Assembly (NCBI GenBank): GCA_004009845.1 | Contig: RMBW01000009.1 | Coordinates: 310,001 to 374,000, forward strand | DNA length: 64,000 nucleotides | Direction of reading: 5' to 3' | Origin: Davidsoniella eucalypti | Lineage: Eukaryota; Ascomycota; Sordariomycetes; Microascales; Ceratocystidaceae | Part shown: positions 12,901 through 23,486 of the stretch, in pieces | How the letters are laid out: each line of letters begins with the position of its first letter | Numbering within the stretch: the stretch's first letter is position 1 | The notes under the pieces: generated by a model | Seen by the model: the letters and a program-made list of their open reading frames with translations, nothing else | What the model was told of the DNA's origin: nothing | Databases searched by the model: none | Made by a program: the position numbers and the translations under genes

Positions 12901-15900
12901 CGAAAGTGACCATTGCTACTACTGCTACTATAATAGGAAAAGTTTGGACGTATCACCGCTGCTAACGAGACGTCTCCGACCGTGCAAGGTAACCAGGCTG
13001 TGTGAGAACTGCAACTGCCATACAAACTATTGATTTATTACCTATCAAAGCATTTGTATATTGTAAATAGGCCGGCCCGGGAAGAGGATGGCAGGGAGGA
13101 TATAGAGTGACGAAACATATTCCCAGATGGTCAGGCATTCGGATCGGAGATGCAAGGAAGAGAGCAGAAGGGGGTGAGAACGAGAAAGACAGGGAAGGGT
13201 ACGTATCTAACTGATTACTGAATACGGTAGTATCTGGATATCAACTCAGTGTCTAGGCCCTGGACTATTTTTTCGTTCTCTGTTATTAATCACCATGTGT
13301 CTGGACAACATAGCTAGTATATACGGGGAAAGGAACCATAAGATTATTGGACGGGTGATCACGAACACGTCCCTTTACGAAGGATGAGGCAAATAAACTA
13401 TAAAAAACAATATAAACAAAAGGCTCAAGCCAACTCATACACACATTGCCGGCACAGTCTAAGCCCCGCGTCAGGTGCTAAAACTCGTAGTTGCAATAAC
13501 TAAGGAATGACAGCCTCCAGTTTTCGTAGGATATTGGGTGTGCGTTGTCCCAACATGATAATCATTGGAACTGTACTTATTTTGCCGGCTGGTCATTGTT
13601 AGGGTATGGGGCTGACCAAAGAACTCTAAGAATATGATATAGACATTCAAACGAGCATCTTAAAAGCACTATTGCTTGCGTTCTAAAACTATAGGTTCAT
13701 AGAGACAGAAGAAAAGAAACAATGTATGAGACACCATGGGTATAGTTAGCTCATCTCCACTACATTGTGATCTCTAAAAGACTGAGAAGACAAAAAGAAA
13801 TATCAACAGTCGAAAGAACCCACAGTAACATATGCAAGGGATATTTTGACAGTAATGGCATGCTGTGTAATTTGTAAGCAGATGTTATATTTGAGTATAT
13901 ATCAAAGAATCGAGAGCAAGACACAACATGGTAACTGTATCTAGACAGTCAGCATAAATCTTCTCCCCGGTGATTACACGCCTCATTTCTTGTTTCAGGG
14001 GATTTGGCTGACAAGATCTCGTTTTCATCTTCTCCCTTCTCACATATGTAAGGGCAAGGTCTCTGTTATGTCCTATTCTTGTGAACATGATTTCAACGCC
14101 ACAGGTACCATCCTTAAAAAAAAGAATGAACAGCCACAAAAATGTACTCTGCCCATGGTTTTGCTATCCACCGACTTATGCTCTTTCTAGGGACAATATT
14201 ACTTTGTGAGGATTTCTCTTTCATATTCCACCCTTGTAGTATTTGCCATTGTTGAGTTTCCCTGCTATATTCGACGTGTCGTTTTCCATAGATCTTGAGC
14301 ACGAACGGTAAAATGAAAACAGCTTGAAGAGCTTATTCTGCTAGATGTACAAATCACAAATTTGTACGCCTGCGAGAACGCTTGCATCAAAACTTGTAAT
14401 ACCAGTACTAGTAAATACAAGCCAACAATACTGCAACTACCGCGCATTACCATTTATACCAATTTCTATGTCCCCGGTTTGATGCTGTTCAAGGTCACGT
14501 TTGTTGTTTTCTGTGGTGTTACACAGGCGCTATGACTTTACTTGAGTCATGTCATATTGGGAGGGTAATCTATGTATCTAGTACTGGGGGTTAACATGAT
14601 ATGTATGCATCTGTCTTACTAATACGGTAGTATTTCTACTGATTGACATGTACTTTCGGTGCAACTTGCACATACTACACAATACTATCATATTTCTGGT
14701 ACTTTCTAGTCGTGTTTGCTAAAGAGCATAGCCAACATGAAATGTGTACCAAGTAGAGAAGGCGGAAGTTGGAAGACCATTCCTGCCGTTCGCAATGAGC
14801 ACACACACTCGTAGGGTCAATAGAATGATTTATGTCTTTCTCGAGCTGACTAGACACAATCGATGTTTGTATTGAATCATCGGGCCTCTTTGGGCAGATA
14901 TCCGTCGGCCAATATTTCCGTGTAAGATGTATAATAATCCTGAGCATATACCAACAGCATCGCAAGATCCGAGATGCAGGCTGCCTTGTGTCGTGCCTGG
15001 CCGTTACATGAATTAGTGTTACAGAGGGGCGTGGGCGCTAGAAAAAGCCTGCATTCATGTGGTGTGATATAGAAGCATGATACTAGCGGGTGCAAGTATC
15101 CGTCAATGAGGGGAAATAAGCAAGAAAAGACCGCCACCCAGATCGAAGCGCCTTGCACGGAAGAATAGATGGTATTCCCCAGTGGAAGCGGGATATGTTA
15201 CAGAACAAAGAACAAGAAACAAGACGGTGATACAGAAAACATCATGGAAGCCTGAGAAAAACGTTGCAGGAGATTTGGTGGTACATGGCGCTGCATAAAT
15301 CTAGATCCAAACATACATAGAATATTCCAGAGAAGCCTTCCTAGAAAACACAGGGAGCCCAACCGCAAATGTATCGGATAATGCTTGTTTCTGTCATCAC
15401 AGACCTTGATTCAGCCAGCCAACTAAAAGCCGCTGATCCAATATTCCATCCTCCATTTGCAAGCCGGATTTGTTTTCAGTTTGTGGGAACACGTTGCTTG
15501 TATGACTGACTATCGTGATTCGACTTGGGCAAACATGCAACCGAGCGAGCCGGAAATAGCATGTTGGAGTCGTACTTTAGGCCAGAAAGAAAGAGGCAAG
15601 GAAACCAGCTGGCTTGTTGGGCAGATATTGTTGAAAAGCGAGCAAATATTCTTCGATACGTAAGGAGATAACCCCGTATTGGACCGATAGAGTTAAAAAA
15701 ATAAAAACAAGCAATTCACGAAAACAACACCACTAGTGATATTCGCACAGAACGCTGTTTTGGGACGTAAAAATGTCACAGAAGGAGAGCTGATCACGGC
15801 ATCAAGGAACCCTGGAAATAGCGCACTGTAAAGATCGCAGGCATCTTGTTGAGCTGATCGATAGCAGGTTCTACAGATATGACTGTAGCTGTATGCTTGC

Positions 15901-18900
15901 TTATTACGATGTGGCTTAGTACGCACCTAGCAGTAACAGTAACAATATTTGCTTTTTGTAGACGTGAAACTTCCTTGCTAGTCTTCCCTGATCGAAAAGG
16001 CCGTATCCCTTTATTCCCATAAATCCAGCCTACTCCGGCTTGTGTTTGAGGCTGAAATATTACTACGTATGTAAGTTGGGAAGTTCAAGAACATGGCCCC
16101 GAAATGTAATCAAAATATGGAAAAGAATGAGTTGCTGAGAAGTAAACAAAAAGCCATGACAGGTATCATGATCTCATTTCTTTTGACTGATGTATCAGCT
16201 AGGATCGCTTAAGGCCGTGATATATGCATGTCAAGCAGCACAACTTGTGTTGGGAGGCTCACAAATAAACAGGCAAGCGTAGTATATACTAACCCCATAG
16301 TTCCAGTATATCATACCCAACCGATATTGGTAGTATATCTTACTCTAGCCCCATAGTCACAGTATCATATGGTTGTAAGTGGTGTGTCCTTTTGCTACCC
16401 ATAGCTTCGTTTTGGCAAATCTGCATGCAATATATGTAACTACATAATTGTATGTACAGATATATACAAATATGTATGCATTTGTGCTAAAGCAGTCACA
16501 TATGCGTGACGAGCCGTCACCAGGCCGCAGGAGCGAATCCATGGCCCCAGCACCGCATTGTTTCTTCGCTTTTGGACCACAGGGTCCCCTTTTAGATTTA
16601 GCGTCTTTCTTTCTGGACCATATGTATATATGTTTCATAAGCTGCAATTCCACTGTGATCCAAGCCATATATATGCCGAGGCTTAAAATAGCAGTAGGCT
16701 ACTCGATCCCTCATACATATATACGATACCTGTTCTGTAGAATACCATGCTGACTCTTAGGTTTAGTAACCAGCATACTTAGGAACTCATTCAATGCGCA
16801 AGTAAATCTTGCCATTTCCTTTCCTTCCGGGGAAAATAAATTAGTGATCCGTGAACCATTCTTTCGGGTTTAATCCATGGGGTTCCTACAAATGTCAAGC
16901 CTACTTCGTTTATGACAACCCATGTATGTTCTTCAACGTATGCAAACTTCCACAGAATTACAAAATTAACCACATATATGATACATAAGCTGTAATTTAT
17001 GTATATTGCAGGCTCTCATTTCAAGTTCAAGCTGAGAGTAGCTCCTTCTCCAACCCCGGCAAATCACAAAGATCTAGTGATCTGCTGTCAGACTCTACGC
17101 TGCTGAACTTTGGTTCAGAGGCTTGAGAGGCGTCTGTTGGAAAGGTACCAACTTAGCAGCCATCCACAATGTGATATGTGATCCAAGGATATGAGAAACA
17201 AGAAATCACATAGTAAAAACACCGCCACTGGTGGAAATATAAGGATTTCCTAAGCTACCCTAGGAGTATATCTCTATTTTCAAAGATCGACAGAAAACTA
17301 TACCTTTCACCTGTTTAGATCAAAGTACACTAACATTCCCAAAAGTCATATGATACGCTATATCTGTACACGATTTGATACGACAAAAGAACCGTCAGGT
17401 AAGTGACAATTCCTTTTGTGTGAAAGTGCTTTTAGACAAATAGCATGTAAGTTGTCCTAAAGAGGTGAGCTGTTGCTATCACTGTAGCATTGAAGTGCTT
17501 TGAAAGTACGGAATCCTCTTATTCCCTGACACTAACAGTACTCCTTTCTTTCTCAGTCACATATCTTATATTTTTAAGTAATAATACAACCAATTTTTTT
17601 TGGAAAACATAATACTAACCCTTTTTATCTTACCAAGCCCTATGCATGTTTTGGATGAAGAACCAGTTACTTACTGGCTTACACATGTATCTATATTCTT
17701 CTCCCACTTCCACTACTACTCAACCTGCACCAAAGCTACACTATGATGGACCGGCTAATCTAGATCTAGATCCCATTAATCCATCCCACGACAATGTCTC
17801 ACTGCGGGCGGATCATTCTTGGCTTCTCGCTATATAGAGACATGCATATCTGGTTATGCATCTAGACACATATAGTGTCTCTTTTCTGATTCCTTAATCC
17901 TGCCTTCTCTTTCTCATTGTGTCCCTCTATCTCCCTAGGGACTGCTTAAATAAAATGATATCTAATTCAAAACTCCAATCAGGCATCTTCGTTAGAATCA
18001 AGGGCTCTGTAGCTGGCGTTTTCTTCCGTTTCATGTGTTCGCTGTCCTGTATTCAACAAGTATCGTGTAACGTCTTATATTCCTCATATGCTGTCATCAT
18101 GCTCCCCAGAATTTCCAACCCAATTTTTATGGTATCTTTTAGAAATGGGGGTTGATCAAGAATTGTATAAGCCTTTAAGATATATCATACCCCACCCTTC
18201 CTTTCACGTCAAGTTTGAGCACGTTATTATTACGATGCAAATATATCTCAAGGCTTTGATGATTCTCAAAGCTTACTTTAGAACTCATAACTAGAACTTA
18301 CTAGTTGGTTTATTGTTTTGGTACTAGAAGAAATTCATGATACTCCATCAAAAGTATCACCAAGACAGCATCCACCCCTTTGGAACTAGCACCTAGACTT
18401 TGTTTACTCTATCATTACTAATAGAAGAAAACACTGTACACTTCTTATTTGGGCAACTTACCGAATTGTTTACCAATCACGGAAGAAACAAATCCGACGG
18501 GCGTGCTTCTTTTAGTGAGCTGTTCTGGATACTTGTCTTTCTTTCGTGGTAGAGGTTGTCTGGCTACTTTGACGAAAAGAACCCAATGAGACACACTAGA
18601 GAAGATATTTTAGCACGTTCCTTGGATTTGCTGCACTTTATTGTCCATTGTTTCGGTGAGTTGCATCTCGGTGATCCGCTGAATGCGGTTCCTTGACGAC
18701 CTACAGAAACAGTTTGCATGTACCACACCGGTTCTGACACTGATTATCATTTTCGTAGTAACGTGACAGATTAGACCGAGTGTCATTATTATAGTGGTAT
18801 TGATTGATCCCCCTTCACACCAAGAGAAAGAACTGGATTAGGCCATATATCGAAGTTCATCTCATTCCAAGTTCCACCTTGTTTTTGTGTTCGGCCAGTC

Positions 18901-20592
18901 TGAACAAGACATTGGAGCATCTCCAAGAAAAGGGCATATTCCATGTAGATCAGAGGGATGAATGGTAAACAGATCGTCAGACTTTATCCTGTAGTTTCTT
19001 TACTCTACTACACACAGTCTATAAAGGAAAAAATACGCAAATTACCAGAGATATTCGATCATCCCCTTCAAGGTCTCCCTCTCAACTCAGAGAACTCCAA
19101 TTGAATTTCCCCACGCAAGGGACATCCGCTCATCTAGCCACATCAACCTTTACTAAGACTGAGCTCACCCTCAAAAGCCATCAGGCAAGATACTATATAC
19201 AAACTTTGGCCAAAATATCATCCTTTTCAGCTATGGTATCAACAGACCTAATCTTGGAATACAGCTATAGTCTCATAATAACATTTACCACATTTCAATG
19301 TGGCCCTTTCGAGTCATGGTTGGATATATGGAAGAACTTTCATATCTTATATATTGGAAATGTGCCTAGAATGACTACTTCACCACTATATATCAGTTAT
19401 TTTATCTATATAACCTAGATTTACATATGTGATTGACCGGCAACATCCGAATCTACAGATCTTCAAAACCCCACGGCACTGCTTTCATGGGAAGCCTACA
19501 TCATTCATCATATGGAAGTATTACCATACATTTATCTCATTATAGACATGATTTAAAGGTATACTGTCTTCGTTTTCTTGCATTTGTCTATCCCTTGCGT
19601 GCTTCCAAGTCTTTTGTTTTGACTTAGATATAACTCTCGTTAGATATATAGCGATCGTCCTCCCGTCTCCTAATACCAATCACCTGTCTCTTGGTCACAT
19701 CATTGCATCTGGAATGTCCGGATTTTCTATCCGTACATCGACCCCTCCATATGTCTCATATACTTAAACCTTTCTCTTTACACTATTGCAATTTTTCATG
19801 GTCAATACATAGTTGTATGCCGGCGGCACGTATTCATAAATAAGCTCTTTATTTTATGATTTGTAGATATTTGAACAAGAAATAGTATTAGTATTCATTG
19901 AGCTAACGTTGATACGAGTCTGCATAATTATATCTATTGTGGTATTATAGTACTTGTAAATCCATTAATCACCATACCGCCAATGCTCTCGTCGCCCTAG
20001 TAGGGATAATCTGTGTTATTATCCCTATCATGATTCTCCCTGCCAAACATACTGCTGACGGTACCTGCATGATAAACCGGCGTTTTTGCGATTAGTGTGA
20101 GTCAAATTGACGTAGGAGCCCGCGTTCATACTGTCTATAGGATAGGAGTCTAATGAAGCAACAGATCAATCATAGGGAGAAGACGACCTAAAAATTATAC
20201 TTATGTAACATCAAGTAGAATCTTCATAGCTCTATAGCTCCATAAGATAAATGAATTAAAAAAAAAAAAAAAAAAACATCAAGTAGTTCTTTCTTGAACC
20301 CTAGGGTCTTCATTGTATATACGTATACTTCCAACCCCAGTGTAATTATGCTTATAAGGGTTATGTCAAATCTTGGTATCAAGAAGACATGATTATTATG
20401 AAACACTTACACCGTATATGTTATATGATTTGTTCTTCATGTAACTAATAATGATAAACAATTACCAAGTTTCTATTGTTCCGATATCCCATAAGTTCCT
20501 GTGTAGTATCGCTTTTGAAGTCCCCTCCCCCATATTTTGGATACATGTCTTTGCTTGTAGACGAGCCAACCGTGATACTAGTAGATATGCCT
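6933..20592. other. large gene-poor region, no supported gene
   Basis: Over 13 kb I find no ORF with a recognisable domain, consistent codon usage or joinable exons. 6933-7600 is C/T-rich and may be the 3' part of the transcript carrying the small ORF at 6834. 7600-8050 is very T-rich. The rest is A/T-rich DNA with short homopolymers and no obvious long direct repeats, terminal repeats or transposase/reverse-transcriptase motifs. I also checked by eye for tRNA B-box-like sequence (GGTTCGANTCC in either orientation) and found no cloverleaf. Confidence 0.45.
20258..20276. repeat. poly(A) run, 19 bases
   Basis: A single uninterrupted A tract in A/T-rich DNA about 320 bases downstream of the YAR1-like gene's stop codon. 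No retroelement body was seen next to it. Confidence 0.8.
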
Positions 20593-21241
20593 CTACGCCT
20601 CAGATGTTTCAGTCTTGCCATTCTCTTGATTCGTTTCCTCGGACTTCTCTAGAGTCTCTAAAGTCACCGACTTGGTAGCTCCCTCAAGACCGCCATTATT
20701 GACAGCCTCAAGATCTCCGGCCTCCTTCATGAAGAACTGCACGACATCCAGTTTGTTGTGTAGATTCGCCAAATCTAGAGGCATGTAGTCCTTCTCGTTG
20801 GTCATCACTGGGTCACCACCAGCAGCAAGTAACACTTTGACAACTTCTAGGTGACCACCCATAGCCGCCCAATGCAGGCCGGTGTTGCCAAATTCGTTGG
20901 CAGCATTGACATACGCTTTCTTTTCTTCCGCAGGTTGGCCTTCGAAAGCGTCAATGAGGACGTTGACTGTGCCTGTTGTCATTTATTAGAGTGTGTTTAA
21001 TATTGATAGAAGCTACTATGAGTCAGGGTTGGTCCATATACATACTGAAATGGCCGTTGCCAGTGGCCATGTGAAGGCAAGTGGCCTTGGATTCGTCCTT
21101 GGCTGCCGTTAAGATTTCCGCTTTGGAGGACTTTTCTCTCTCCATTAGAGAGGCTAATACCTCATTCAGCTCACTATCCTCACCAGCGCGGGCATAGTAT
21201 AGGAGGTCATCGATCTCCTCGTCGTGTAGGGTTGGCGCCAT
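20593..21241 (-). CDS. YAR1: YAR1-like ankyrin-repeat protein
   Basis: Two exons on the minus strand, 21241-21046 and 20972-20593, are joined across a 73-nt intron with donor GTATGT and acceptor ACAACAG. The product has 191 residues. The start ATG (AAATCATGGCG) gives an N-terminus rich in acidic residues. Two clear ankyrin repeats follow: one around residues 50-85 (CLHMATGNGH across the splice site) and one around 90-125 (GNTGLHWAAMGGHLEVVKVLL), with a degenerate third. The tail is Glu/Lys-rich. Size, repeat spacing and wording match yeast Yar1, the chaperone that holds ribosomal protein uS3 (Rps3) soluble during its transfer to pre-40S particles. I infer the same role here. It could be another small ankyrin protein, but the domain order fits Yar1 well. 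Confidence 0.8.
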
Positions 21242-21611
21242 GATTTTGCAAGTTATCGATAGTTGTACAGAGACAAGAAAAATGCTGCGATCTTTATTGT
21301 ACACAGTGGAAGTGAGATTAAGTGCTTCAGATGATACCAACGCGTCGCTCAGTATCTCTACATCGATATATCAGGCTCACCAACCTGTTGGTAGTGGAGA
21401 CGCTTGGCTATAGTCAAGTAGAGAAAAAAACTTTGACAGCAGCCAATCACTGCGTTTAATTTTATGGAACAAGCAGGTAATTTTGCTACTTTAACTGTTT
21501 TGGGGGAGAGATAAACCCACCAATTTTATTTTACCCTTCTCGAACGACGAATCGCCACTTATAGCCATTTAAGTGCAGAATTAACGTTGCATTGAGTCAA
21601 CTATTGCACAA

Positions 21612-23055
21612 CTACATACATACCTGTTGAGGACCAAGACGTTTTCTCAGCTGTTTGTCAAGCCATGTCGCGATACTTCCGTCTTCGTTGAGAATTTGAA
21701 TTTCGGCTTTGACCCCAAGCATTACCATAAGCTGCAATTGGCTTGCTAGTTCCGAAGCTGTATTGTTGTGGCCATTTTGGGCTGCAATTCGAGATAGCAT
21801 GCGACTTGCGCATTCTCGGTCCCGTATTGTCAACGGTGGCCACTTGCCGTTAGCTGACTGACTATATGTGGTCATATTTTCGATATCATCCTTGACCAGG
21901 TCATGAAAATGTTCTAGTCGGATTCCAAGCCACTCAAGTGACGGGATAGTTGAATTTATCTCGTGTTCGGACACCCGCGAGCCGTGTTTGTAGCAGTGGA
22001 ATATATGCAGGCCGTCTGGATCGAAGTCCACGAGTGCTAACATAGGAATATCGGGTCTTTTTTCATGGAGGCAACGCAGGAAGTAGCGGGTTGCTAGATC
22101 TGGGTAGCCTTTTCCCTGTTATGCCTGGTTAGTGATCGTGAGTTTGTTGCAATATATGATTCACTTACAGTTACAAGAAGACCGGGACCTATTGATGATT
22201 TCTTCCAGTATAAATCCTCTGATAATGTCCGGAATGTAGCCTGTTGTATTGCAAGTCAGCTTGGACCTTGCTGGCTGTCCTACGATTATGTTACCTCTTT
22301 CTCGATAACAAGAATCTATCTGATATCGTGAAACACGGCGTGTTGTATACCAGAATGCTGAGGTACAAAAGTTCCCTAAACATTGTCAGAAAGTCATACT
22401 ACATTCATTAAACTCAGATAAGACATACTTTATCGTTTTGTGAACAGTCAATCACTTTGCCAGACATCGTGTGGATGAGGAGGTCGCCAGCTACCAATCC
22501 CTTGCCGGCTGCAACCTAGAGTAATAAAACTTTCAGCACATATCCAGTGGTTCTCTTTTTCTTGTTTTGCAAAGGAACGGGCCCTTACTATTCCTAGATC
22601 ATGGCGGCTAACTCGTAGAGTTCGTGCCAGCGTATCAACGGTGACTTCAACTTGGCGTTGAGATTGAAAGAGCTCCGGCATTTCATAATATATCGAGCTA
22701 TAGTGAATCTGTTAGGCATTTTTTCATATATCAGCATCGGAAATGTATATACCGTTTTGTAATGACTGTTCCTGTTTTTATAGCATTATGTGCTACTTTC
22801 AAGATATACATGTACCGCGCTAAGAAATAGAATGTGAGTGTCTGAGCTGGCCTGATGTTACGTTAGCTTACCTAAGGTATTAGTTGAGTGAGTGGCTATC
22901 CCTGGAAAGAAGATGGGGGAGCTATAGGTGGGCGTTCTTTGAATTATCAGTGAAAGAGGACGTAACTGGGGGCCAGTTGCCGATACAATTATCTCCTCAA
23001 TGAGTTTCTCAATTCGGGTTACTATAGAAGCTTGGACTGGCGCACCAACTTCCAT
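21612..23055 (-). CDS. SPO11: SPO11, meiotic double-strand-break transesterase, with an in-frame TAG
   Basis: Seven exons on the minus strand: 23055-22872, 22819-22753, 22697-22589, 22515-22429, 22375-22295, 22240-22169 and 22115-21612. All splice sites are GT-AG and every phase matches, giving 367 codons. The family match is strong. The catalytic-tyrosine region reads SIYYEMPELF (family form RDIYYR.VELF). It is followed by GKGLVAGDL, the Toprim Glu motif ILVIEKEATF, GKGYPDLATR and the Asp motif VDFDPDG. Spo11 is the topoisomerase VI A-like nuclease that starts meiotic recombination. The oddity is codon 169 (22318-22316), a TAG directly before ILVIEKE, where an aromatic residue is expected. 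Taken literally the protein stops at 168 residues without its Toprim domain. No alternative splicing I can draw removes the stop and keeps the Glu motif. The final codons (GTATGTATGTAG) also look like a splice donor, so the true 3' end may lie further on. Confidence 0.85.
22298..22333 (-). other. predicted RNA hairpin presenting the SPO11 TAG in its loop
   Basis: In the transcript, UUUCACGAUA (22333-22324) pairs with UAUCGAGAAA (22307-22298): nine pairs of ten, with one A-A mismatch. Inside the 16-base interval, CA-GA can pair with UC-(U)-UG, leaving an apical loop UAGAU that contains the in-frame stop UAG with its A at 22317. The whole hairpin lies in exon 5, so it exists before and after splicing. 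The pairing was read by eye and no folding energy was calculated. Confidence 0.55.
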
Positions 23056-23486
23056 GGTGATCTTTAGGGTTAGAACGAACGAACGATTTGTTGTATTTGG
23101 AGATCTTCATGAGTAGGTTAAAGGATCATTGTAAATAGTCTGTATTAGATTGCTAGATTTGAGAAAACAATAAAAACAAGGCTATTTAGTATTCAGGTAG
23201 ATGTTTATCTTTGTTGTTGTGGTAATATCAATTGAGGCAGTCGCTTTCAGCCACATTAAACGATGCTCAGCCACCTACTGTATATTGGAGCGTGGCGTTT
23301 GACGATGGGTTGTAAGGAAGAGCATCCGCGGGTCGATTTTCCTCAATACTCGCGATATTTCATTAGCTTGAACTGCCATTTTTAGAAGTACATTGCTTTC
23401 CATCTGCTAATAGACCAGTCAGAGGAGTCTGTGGCACGTTCGAAGGACTACGACGCTATCTGGTTCCACGACAGCATCGAGCTACA
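23056..23486. promoter_or_regulatory. shared divergent upstream region of SPO11 and ERG7
   Basis: This 431-base gap separates the start codons of SPO11 (minus) and ERG7 (plus). I see no ORF and no sterol-response motif I can name with confidence. Confidence 0.5.

Noticed and set aside
22280..22400. Alternative splicing of SPO11 to bypass the TAG
   Set aside because: The only GT-AG pair spanning just the stop region would be about 17 nt, which is too short. Longer choices delete the ILVIEKE catalytic motif or break the frame.
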